Part shown: positions 1-5,374 of the stretch, in pieces | Numbering within the stretch: position 1 is the stretch's first letter | Layout of the letters: each line of letters opens with the position of its first letter | DNA from: Candidatus Poseidonia sp. | GTDB lineage: Archaea > Thermoplasmatota > Poseidoniia > Poseidoniales > Poseidoniaceae | Assembly: GCA_013330155.1 (NCBI GenBank) | Contig: DUIU01000020.1 | Location: 1-5,374, forward strand | Length of the DNA: 5,374 bases | Reading direction: 5' to 3' | The notes under the pieces: generated by a model | The model's database searches: none | What the model was told of the DNA's origin: nothing | The model's input: the letters and a program-made list of their open reading frames with translations, nothing else | Translations under genes and position numbers: made by a program

Positions 1-1
1 G

Positions 2-760
2 GTCGCCAAAGCCAAACCCGTGGCCAAAGCAAAAGCGGCACGTTCGCCCAAGGCCAAGAAAGAACGCGCTCCACGGGCTCGACCAATGGGGCTTTCTGAA
101 GATTACGAACTTGCTACGAATATGAACCGTCGGATTTCATCCCTGGTCAACTTCTTGATCAATTTCGGTGTTCTCTTTGCGGCTCTTTTCATCGCCTCAT
201 CCGATACCGGCATCATCACCACCATCCTCTTTGCAACGAGCGGCGGAATCATCATCCTCAACGCTATTTTCATCCCTATGAAATTCAGTCGAAACCTCGG
301 TCAGTTCGTGTCTCGGACAAAATATATTCGAGGCGATGGTTCCAATCCACTGTTCCTTCATGGGATTTTGGTGAACACGAGCGGTCTACTCTCTCTCATC
401 GGTTTGATTCTCGTTGCGACACAGTTCCAAAACCTCTCAGAGGCAGACAACACCATGGCCATTGTCTACTTTGCATTGGGTGCGATATTCATCGTCCTCT
501 GGTTTGTTGACCGCTATCTAAGAAGCGGCAGTGCCATGGGGCAGGGTCTCTACGATCTTGCGTTCCGAGCATATCTTGTCAAGTACGTTCCCTCCGAAGA
601 AGAAAAGGCATCAGGTATCTGGGCCCGTCTTGAAAACATGGGTAATTTCGGAGACCAACTCGTTAAGCGTCAAGAGGAGCGCAAGGCCAAAAAAATCGTG
701 AAGAAGGCGGAAGAAGAAACTTCGGCCCCTGATGAAGAGACAACATCTCAAGAAGACTGA
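2..760 (+). CDS. Four-helix integral membrane protein of unknown function, 5' end cut by window edge
   Basis: I do not recognise this family. The frame is open to the left edge, so the real start may lie outside the window. A GTG at 20 or an ATG at 86 are possible starts, but neither has a convincing Shine-Dalgarno sequence. Counting from GTG 20 (246 residues), the protein opens with a Lys/Ala/Arg/Pro-rich basic stretch (residues 1-22). Four hydrophobic segments follow at about 41-60, 64-86, 113-134 and 145-164, with a short basic loop (about 87-104) between the second and third. The C-terminal 80 residues are soluble and end in a basic run (219-229) followed by an acidic Glu/Asp/Thr/Ser tail. 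The even helix number and basic N-terminus suggest both ends are cytosolic; this is inference. Its stop touches the first possible start codon of the downstream hydrolase, so the two are probably co-transcribed and translationally coupled. No catalytic motif is visible. A small membrane scaffold or a partner of the hydrolase is possible but unproven. Confidence 0.8.
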   Translation, partial: VAKAKPVAKAKAARSPKAKKERAPRARPMGLSEDYELATNMNRRISSLVNFLINFGVLFAALFIASSDTGIITTILFATSGGIIILNAIFIPMKFSRNLGQFVSRTKYIRGDGSNPLFLHGILVNTSGLLSLIGLILVATQFQNLSEADNTMAIVYFALGAIFIVLWFVDRYLRSGSAMGQGLYDLAFRAYLVKYVPSEEEKASGIWARLENMGNFGDQLVKRQEERKAKKIVKKAEEETSAPDEETTSQED

Positions 761-1795
761 TTGGGCTTTCGCATCCGTTGTGGTCCTATGTTGCAGTGGG
801 CCCGTCGTCGAAAAAATGTCTTACCAGCGTCGGTTGGCAGTTTGGGTATTCTTCTGAGCTACCTTCTCCTGGGACACTCACTACCTGCGTTCATTTTCAT
901 CATCCTTGCGACAATTTTTTTCGTATACATGGAAGTGGTCACACAGTGGTCATTTCGAGCACCTACTCGCCGGAAACCAGAGATTGAAGATTCCAATTGG
1001 GAGCGTATGGCCCTCAACATCAATGGGTTGACCCTTGTTCATTATTTGCAAAGAGGCAGGAAAGACGCCCCTCTTGCATGGGTAATTCATGGCTGGACAT
1101 CCGGCTCGATGAGAATGTTACAACGCGCCGAATCATTCCTTGAGCGCGGATGGAATGTCCTCCTGGTGGATCTCCCCGACCATGGTGGTTCGGGCGGACT
1201 CGCCAAATGGAGTGCCGAAGAAACGACCACACACCTCATTGCCGGTATGAACGAATTCCAAAGGGCCAATCCCAACCTTTGTGAGCATGGTGTTTGGTAT
1301 TACGGCCACAGCATGGGCTCATTCATTGGCCTCAGACTTAGCCACCGTCGCACCGAGTTATCGATCGCTGACAAGTTTCAAGGTTGGATTTTTGAGTCCC
1401 CCATGACCGGTTATACTGAAATTCACGAAGAAACGTGCAATATCTTGAGGATTCCCCGAATTTTACGCCCATGGGTGTTAGCAAAAACGATTCGTCATTT
1501 CAACGCCATCAATGGGCCACAACGCAACATCAAGGCCTTGGCTGATGCTGATGTGCCTGCATGGGGAATGACTTCAGAACCCACGCTTTTGGTCCAGGCT
1601 GAACCCGATGAGCGGCTCGGACCTACGCATCATCAACGGTTGGTGCTTGCCATGCGTGAACCACCCTATGATGGGCTCCTGCAAGCGCATTACCTTTCGG
1701 ACCTCAGGCACTCTGGCTCGCATGACTCTCAATCGAGAAAGGCAGTGGTTGATGAGTGGCTCGAAGAACAAATTTCTCAAGCTTCTTCCGTCTGA
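761..1795 (+). CDS. Membrane-anchored alpha/beta hydrolase (serine hydrolase, lipase/esterase-like)
   Basis: This is a predicted alpha/beta-hydrolase-fold enzyme, likely an esterase, lipase or acyl-hydrolase; the substrate is unknown. From the TTG at 761 (344 residues), two hydrophobic segments (about 21-38 and 41-60) follow an Arg/Lys-rich N-terminus and precede another basic stretch (66-72). By the positive-inside rule this would place the catalytic domain in the cytosol. Fold signatures appear in order: an oxyanion-type HGW (110-112), the LLVDLPDHGGS strand and turn (134-144), a nucleophile elbow GHSMGS with Ser184, a cap-like region (about 214-265), the probable acid Asp283 in AEPDERLGP, and His321 as the probable base (His317 is an alternative). 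The complete triad suggests an active enzyme. The start is uncertain: TTG 761 directly follows the upstream stop and fits translational coupling, whereas ATG 788 gives a natural N-terminus, MLQWARRRKN, with a 27-base gap. Neither has a strong ribosome binding site. The 3' end overlaps the convergent CNNM-type gene by 19 bases. Confidence 0.88.
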   Translation: MGFRIRCGPMLQWARRRKNVLPASVGSLGILLSYLLLGHSLPAFIFIILATIFFVYMEVVTQWSFRAPTRRKPEIEDSNWERMALNINGLTLVHYLQRGRKDAPLAWVIHGWTSGSMRMLQRAESFLERGWNVLLVDLPDHGGSGGLAKWSAEETTTHLIAGMNEFQRANPNLCEHGVWYYGHSMGSFIGLRLSHRRTELSIADKFQGWIFESPMTGYTEIHEETCNILRIPRILRPWVLAKTIRHFNAINGPQRNIKALADADVPAWGMTSEPTLLVQAEPDERLGPTHHQRLVLAMREPPYDGLLQAHYLSDLRHSGSHDSQSRKAVVDEWLEEQISQASSV

Positions 1796-2865
1796 GCTGC
1801 CTGGTCTCTCGCCAATTTCCGCATGTCGTCGACCTCGTCGAGTTCATCAACGATCTCTTTACCAAGCAACGTTTCCATCACGTCTTCCATGGTTAGGATG
1901 CCCGAAGTTCCGCCGAACTCATCCTTGACGAGTGCAAACTGCTGACGGTTGCTGAGAAAGACATCGAGGGCTTGTTCGATGGTACCTTCCTGTTCCAACT
2001 TCAGAATTGGTTTCATGATGTCTTTGAGACGTAAGTCCCATTCATCACGGCTGGCCGCCATCAAAATTTCCGAGCGAATAACGAGTCCGCGGACATGGTC
2101 AATGTTTTCTTCGTAAACAGGGATGCGAGAAAATCGGAGAATCGTATTTTCATCAAGTACTTCCTTAATGGTTTGATTCATATCAAAAGCTGAAACGACG
2201 GTGCGAGGAGTCATTTCATCGGTGATCATGACGTCTCGAAGGCCGAGAAGGTTGTGGATGATGGTCTCTTCTGCTTCTTCTAACGCGCCTCCAATCTCAC
2301 CCAAATCGGCCATGGCTGCCACATCGTCTCGAGTGACTGCGGAATTCTTCGAAGCAGGAAGGATGGATTTGAGGAATTGGATCGGTCCAATAAGGAAAAA
2401 CAGGGACTTTGTCATCCAGGTGAGAAGGTATGCAGATGGTGTTGACAACCGCTTCCAATAGGCTGCACCAAGGGTTTTCGGGATGATCTCAGAGAGGAAC
2501 AAAACGGCTAAAGTGAGAATGGCGGAAGCGGCCGTGAGAACTTCAACGCCCCAAATTTGCTGTACTTGTGAACCAACACCGGCGGCACCCATGGTGTGAG
2601 CGATGGTGTTCAGCGTCAAAATAGCCGTCAACGGACGAACCGAATCATCGTCTTTGAGGTGCGCCCACATCCCAGCAGTTCTTTTTTCCTCGTTTTGAAG
2701 GATGTTGACGTAGGTCTGGGGCGTAGAGAGTACAACTGCTTCGAGGATTGAACAAAGAAAGGACACACCTAAAGCCAGAGCGATGTAGAAAATTAGGAGA
2801 CCCATGTCGCCTTCGCCGGTGGCGGTGACAGCAACTCCTGCTGTCGCAATTATGTCAATTGCCAT
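1777..2865 (-). CDS. CNNM/CorC-type membrane protein: DUF21 transmembrane domain plus CBS pair
   Basis: This is a member of the CNNM/CorC family, known for sodium-driven Mg2+ (and Co2+) efflux. The transport role here is inferred from family membership. In the 362-residue protein, the DUF21 region spans about 20-170. It has hydrophobic helices at roughly 21-46, 78-97, 108-128 and 143-166, and the family-like polar motifs CSILEAVVLS (38-47), LTLNTIAHTMG (83-93) and SEIIPK (125-130). An acidic linker (about 178-212) leads to the CBS pair: CBS1 at about 216-275, beginning MTPRT, and CBS2 at about 281-340, ending in GGTSGILTMEDVMETLLG. CBS pairs in this family bind adenine nucleotides and gate transport. 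The protein stops soon after CBS2 with an acidic tail and has no CorC_HlyC domain, so it is shorter than typical bacterial CorC/YfjD proteins. The ATG at 2865 is used. An internal ATG at 2805 (Met21), right before the first helix, is an alternative. It is divergent from metG and convergent with the hydrolase. Confidence 0.9.
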   Translation of the reverse strand: MAIDIIATAGVAVTATGEGDMGLLIFYIALALGVSFLCSILEAVVLSTPQTYVNILQNEEKRTAGMWAHLKDDDSVRPLTAILTLNTIAHTMGAAGVGSQVQQIWGVEVLTAASAILTLAVLFLSEIIPKTLGAAYWKRLSTPSAYLLTWMTKSLFFLIGPIQFLKSILPASKNSAVTRDDVAAMADLGEIGGALEEAEETIIHNLLGLRDVMITDEMTPRTVVSAFDMNQTIKEVLDENTILRFSRIPVYEENIDHVRGLVIRSEILMAASRDEWDLRLKDIMKPILKLEQEGTIEQALDVFLSNRQQFALVKDEFGGTSGILTMEDVMETLLGKEIVDELDEVDDMRKLARDQAAQTEEA

Positions 2866-2881
2866 GTTGTCTCGCAGACCC

Positions 2882-2944
2882 CTACCCTTTCGGGCTTAGT
2901 TTAACCGACGAGAGCAGGGTTCTTCAAAATGACGCTACCCTTTC
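2882..2944. repeat. Pair of 10-bp direct repeats (CTACCCTTTC) in the divergent region
   Basis: CTACCCTTTC occurs exactly at 2882-2891 and 2935-2944, 53 bases apart start to start. The copies flank the A/T-rich candidate promoter core. The second copy also forms a 7-bp inverted repeat with AAAGGGT at 2970-2976 (ACCCTTT at 2937-2943). They could be operator half-sites or leader structure. A 10-mer repeat somewhere in a window this size is expected by chance, so only the location makes it notable. Confidence 0.35.
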
Positions 2945-3010
2945 AAGTTTGTAGGCCGGATGCTGAGGCAAAGGGTGAACCTCAAGAAGCCTCGTCCATT
3001 CGCTGGGTTT

Positions 3011-3015
3011 GGAGG
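3011..3015 (+). promoter_or_regulatory. Shine-Dalgarno sequence of metG
   Basis: A GGAGG (within GGAGGGG) stands 6 bases before ATG 3022. It is the strongest ribosome binding site I see at any gene start here. It decides the metG start in favour of Met at 3022 over the in-frame ATG at 2929. It also shows that this organism uses anti-Shine-Dalgarno pairing for at least some genes. Confidence 0.75.
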
Positions 3016-3021
3016 GGCAGT

Positions 3022-5277
3022 ATGGCTGGTGAACACGTCCTGATTTGTGTCGCATGGCCTTATGCAAATGGCCCTCTTCATCTCGGCCATGTCGCAGGTT
3101 GTTATTTGCCACCTGACATTCAATACCGATTCGAACGAGCAATGGGTAATCGTGTGCTGATGGTTTCGGGTTCCGATGAACATGGAACTCCAATCACCGT
3201 CACTGCTGAAACACAAGGTATCACGCCACAGCAAGTGGTTGATGAGTACCATGAAATTAATCTCAAAGCGCTCTTAGACCTTGGATGCAGTTGGTCAACA
3301 TCTCTTGACCCTCGTGGCCCAGAGTTCGGTGGAGCCCTGTTCAACCGGACCACGGATTCTGAGCATAAACGCATGGTCCAAGAAAATTTTCAATCACTTG
3401 AAAACGCCGGATTTTTTGAACGGAAAACAACCGAACAATACTACGAACTCAACGAAAATGGGTCGGGTCGTTTTCTTCCCGACCGATATGTGGAAGGCAC
3501 CTGTCCTTCGTGTGATGCCACCGACGCCCGTGGAGACCAGTGCGATGCGTGTGGGGCGACCTATGAGGCGGTGGAGCTCAAAAATCCCGTATCCAAAATG
3601 AATCCAACCGCGAAGGTGGTCATTCGAGAAACTGAACATCTTTTCTACCGCTTGGATCTCTTCCAAAACGCCTTAGAAGAACATGCTCGGAACCAAGAAA
3701 AGGTTTGGAAAGTCAATGTTCGAGAGATGACGAAGCAATGGTTGGACATGGGGCTTCCCCCCCGAGCCGTCACAAGGGACCTTTCTTGGGGCATCCCCGT
3801 CCCTCTCTCAGGAGATTCCTGGGATGGAAAGTGCGTTTATGTTTGGTTTGAGGCCGTTCAAGGATATTCCACCTGTGCGCGCATATGGGCTCAACGCCAA
3901 GCAGATGCACTACCCGACGGTGCTGATACATGGAAGCGGTGGTGGGAGGTGGCAGAAGACGGCACGAAACCTCGCCACCTGTATTTCTTAGGCAAGGACA
4001 ACATACCATTCCACACCATCATTTGGCCTGCGCTCATTCTTGGTTTGAACCATGCACAGAAGGGACTCGCCGCCACCGACCCAATCACGCTGCCCGGGCC
4101 AGGTGAATTGGCCTTGGAGAGCGATGTACCAGCCATGCAATACCTCATGTTGGCTGGCGGTCAGTTCTCGAAATCGCGAAAACATGCTGTTTGGCTTCCT
4201 TCCTTTTTGGAGCGATACCATCCAGATTCGCTGAGGTATTACCTGAGCATTGTCATGCCTGAGTTTAGTGATTCAGACTTCAATTGGCCCGATTTCGTTG
4301 CGAAAATCAACACAGAATTGAATGCGAATTATGGTAATTTTGTCCATCGAGTGCTCACCTTGGGTGCTCGACTTCCACAACAAGAAGGAAAATCGCCGTT
4401 TGAGGGGCACGACGAGCATGTATCCATTCAGCCTCACAAAGACCATGTTGAACGTGCTTTCAAAGACATAACGGCATCGTTGCAGCGCCACCGATACAAG
4501 GAAGCATTGCAGCAAATCATGGGTGTTTCTCAGTACGGCAACCAGATCCTTCAATCCGCTGCGCCATGGAAGCACCTCAATGGGCCCCAGGAAGGATACG
4601 AGGAAAGCATTGCAACATTGGCGTTTTGTTGGCGCCTTTCTCGATTCCTTGCCATTACAACGCAACCCTTCATGCCGACCAGCGCACAGCAACTCTGGGA
4701 AAATTTGGCACAGCCCTCCGAAGTGTCGTTGTGTGCTTGGGACGAGGCCATCAATTGGCAATCCCCCTTGACGTGGCTTGAGGATACTCCTCAGCCCTTG
4801 TTTGACCGGCTGGATTTAGAAGAAATTCTTGCTGTTGAACAGAACCTCGTCGAACAAGATTCAGAACCCGATGCTGTGCTCGGTGTCAAGGGCGGCAAAA
4901 AGAAAAAGAAAGGTGGAAAGAAAATGGAAAAAGAAATTGAAGGCATCACCTATGTTGATTTTGAGACATTTATGAAAGTGAACCTCCAGGTTGGAAAAAT
5001 CACACGTGTGGAGGACCATCCAAACGCGGACAAGCTCTATGTCGTCTCTTTGGACGATGGAACGGATGATGGCCGGACCATCTGTGCCGGAATCAAAGAG
5101 TACTATTCTCCTGAAGAAATGGAGGGAAAACTTGTTGTCTTTGTTCAAAACCTTGAACCACGAAAGCTCCGAGGTGTCCTCTCAGAAGGAATGATGCTGG
5201 CTGCTGACAATGGCGAGGGTGCCGTCCGGTTGGTAACCATTGATGGAGACATTTCTCCGGGAAGTCAGGTCCGTTAA
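3022..5277 (+). CDS. metG: Methionyl-tRNA synthetase with fused C-terminal tRNA-binding domain
   Basis: This cytosolic class I synthetase charges tRNA-Met with methionine using ATP. From ATG 3022 it is 751 residues. The Rossmann domain begins VLICVAWPYANGPLHLGH, with the HIGH motif as HLGH (20-23). The zinc knuckle has four cysteines (C161, C164, C174, C177). The catalytic core continues through DLSWGIPVP (253-261) and GKDNIPFHTIIWPA (324-337). The KMSKS loop reads QFSKSR (381-386). The anticodon-binding helical domain runs from about 420 to 600 and includes NYGNFVHRVL (436-445) and AAPWKHL (513-519). A Lys/Gly-rich linker (about 622-637) joins an EMAP-II/Trbp111-type OB domain (about 643-751) with VNLQVGKI and HPNADKLY. 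The start at 3022 is chosen because a GGAGG sits 6 bases upstream and homologues begin just before the first beta strand. The frame is open for another 31 codons to ATG 2929, but that extension shows no domain. The gene probably has its own promoter. It has one zinc site, as in the E. coli enzyme, rather than the two seen in some archaeal enzymes. Confidence 0.97.
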   Translation: MAGEHVLICVAWPYANGPLHLGHVAGCYLPPDIQYRFERAMGNRVLMVSGSDEHGTPITVTAETQGITPQQVVDEYHEINLKALLDLGCSWSTSLDPRGPEFGGALFNRTTDSEHKRMVQENFQSLENAGFFERKTTEQYYELNENGSGRFLPDRYVEGTCPSCDATDARGDQCDACGATYEAVELKNPVSKMNPTAKVVIRETEHLFYRLDLFQNALEEHARNQEKVWKVNVREMTKQWLDMGLPPRAVTRDLSWGIPVPLSGDSWDGKCVYVWFEAVQGYSTCARIWAQRQADALPDGADTWKRWWEVAEDGTKPRHLYFLGKDNIPFHTIIWPALILGLNHAQKGLAATDPITLPGPGELALESDVPAMQYLMLAGGQFSKSRKHAVWLPSFLERYHPDSLRYYLSIVMPEFSDSDFNWPDFVAKINTELNANYGNFVHRVLTLGARLPQQEGKSPFEGHDEHVSIQPHKDHVERAFKDITASLQRHRYKEALQQIMGVSQYGNQILQSAAPWKHLNGPQEGYEESIATLAFCWRLSRFLAITTQPFMPTSAQQLWENLAQPSEVSLCAWDEAINWQSPLTWLEDTPQPLFDRLDLEEILAVEQNLVEQDSEPDAVLGVKGGKKKKKGGKKMEKEIEGITYVDFETFMKVNLQVGKITRVEDHPNADKLYVVSLDDGTDDGRTICAGIKEYYSPEEMEGKLVVFVQNLEPRKLRGVLSEGMMLAADNGEGAVRLVTIDGDISPGSQVR
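4912..4926 (+). promoter_or_regulatory. Possible internal ribosome binding site and start codon within metG
   Basis: Inside the Lys-rich linker of metG, GGTG at 4912-4915 precedes an in-frame ATG at 4924-4926 (Met635) by 8 bases, in a purine-rich, probably unstructured stretch. Initiation here would yield a 117-residue protein, MEKEIEGITYVDFETF onward, which is just the EMAP-II/Trbp111-like domain. Stand-alone proteins of about this size and fold are known in archaea and bacteria. Use of this start is inference. The purine richness may simply result from Lys/Gly/Glu codons. Confidence 0.25.
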
Positions 5278-5374
5278 TCACTGACCCATTCGATCTCGGA
5301 CTGCGTCCATGACCGCCCTTGATGCGATCCGCGTACGCTCTTTGAGACTTGGAAGCTCTTTTCGTATCGATTGC
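5278..5374 (-). CDS. C-terminal end of an unidentified minus-strand gene, cut by right edge
   Basis: Read on the minus strand, a frame is open from the right edge to a TGA (complement of 5278-5280), giving 31 visible codons. The tail reads SIRKELPSLKERTRIA followed by SRAVMDAVRDRMGQ. It looks like a real charged, amphipathic helical C-terminus. Its stop lies directly against the TAA of metG with no base between, the same tight convergent packing as between the hydrolase and the CNNM-type gene. The plus-strand frames I read here hit stops quickly. A second minus-strand frame is also open, but it runs on through metG as an antisense shadow. The family cannot be named from so short a piece. Confidence 0.6.
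   Translation of the reverse strand, partial: QSIRKELPSLKERTRIASRAVMDAVRDRMGQ

Larger units (their letters stand above)
2866..3021. promoter_or_regulatory. Divergent control region between the CNNM-type gene and metG
   Basis: These 156 bases separate two divergent starts and must hold promoters for both genes. The only A/T-rich core is TTAGTTTAA at 2896-2904. If the organism is archaeal, this could be a weak TATA element for metG, placing transcription start near 2925-2930 and a leader of roughly 95 bases. On the other strand (GGTTAAACTAAG) it would sit about 36 bases from the ATG at 2865 and give a very short leader. No clear BRE and no bacterial -35/-10 pair is seen. A repeated 10-mer and a small inverted repeat also lie here and are listed separately. 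Promoter assignment is inference from position and base composition. Confidence 0.35.

Noticed and set aside
1608..1928. Plus-strand frame of 106 codons spanning the convergent junction
   Set aside because: It covers the hydrolase C-terminus in another frame and then runs antisense to the CBS domains. The translation is low-quality and both real genes explain the sequence.
2924..3252. Overlapping minus-strand frames upstream of and inside the metG start region
   Set aside because: They oppose the conserved HLGH region of metG and would conflict with the control region. No start signal or domain is visible.
3757..3763. Run of seven C bases in metG as a possible frameshift site
   Set aside because: The metG frame continues with intact conserved motifs on both sides (MGLPPRAVTRDLSWG), so there is no frameshift in this copy.
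4273..4761. Long antisense open frame (162 codons) on the minus strand inside metG
   Set aside because: It lies opposite clearly conserved anticodon-domain sequence of metG, its translation has no recognisable domain and odd Cys/Arg-rich composition, and no start signal is evident. It is a shadow of the real gene.
4896..4935. A-rich stretch in the metG linker as a programmed slippage site
   Set aside because: The zero frame reads straight through to a complete OB domain, so no slippage is needed. The A-richness follows from Lys codons.
1..5374. Mobile element, CRISPR array, toxin-antitoxin, phage or defence system
   Set aside because: No regularly spaced repeats, terminal inverted repeats, transposase/integrase motifs or defence domains were seen. 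The genes are housekeeping or general membrane functions.
1..5374. tRNA or other structured RNA genes
   Set aside because: No tRNA T-loop (GGTTCRA-type) with matching stems was found, and nearly all bases lie in well-supported coding regions.

Overview
This window carries four complete or nearly complete protein genes and the tail of a fifth. They look like core chromosome rather than a mobile or accessory island. I see no insertion sequences, CRISPR arrays, tRNA or rRNA genes, or integrase remnants. Base composition is roughly balanced, genes are packed with almost no spacing, and GTG or TTG starts are possible. The coding style, together with a lysine/alanine-rich cytosolic extension on a small membrane protein, suggests a marine planktonic prokaryote. 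An uncultured euryarchaeote of the Marine Group II (Poseidoniales) kind is my best guess, but this is impression rather than proof. A bacterial origin cannot be excluded from these genes.

Layout, left to right. Bases 2-760 (+) encode a four-helix membrane protein of unknown function, whose reading frame is still open at the left edge. It is followed without a gap (761 or 788 to 1795, +) by an alpha/beta hydrolase carried on two N-terminal membrane helices. The two genes almost certainly share a transcript. Converging on them and overlapping the hydrolase stop by 19 bases is a minus-strand CNNM/CorC-type transporter (1777-2865): a DUF21 membrane domain plus a CBS pair, but no CorC_HlyC C-terminal domain. 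A short divergent control region (2866-3021) separates it from metG (3022-5277, +), a methionyl-tRNA synthetase with a fused C-terminal EMAP-II/Trbp111-like tRNA-binding OB domain. At the right edge, the last 31 codons of a minus-strand gene end exactly against the metG stop.

Functionally, metG charges tRNA-Met for translation and the CNNM-type protein probably handles divalent cations at the membrane. The hydrolase and its membrane partner form an uncharacterised membrane pair. I found no clear evidence for a new defence or mobile system. The observations most worth following are a possible internal translation start inside metG that would release the tRNA-binding domain as a separate 117-residue protein, the uncharacterised membrane protein/hydrolase pair, and the start-site and leader architecture of metG.
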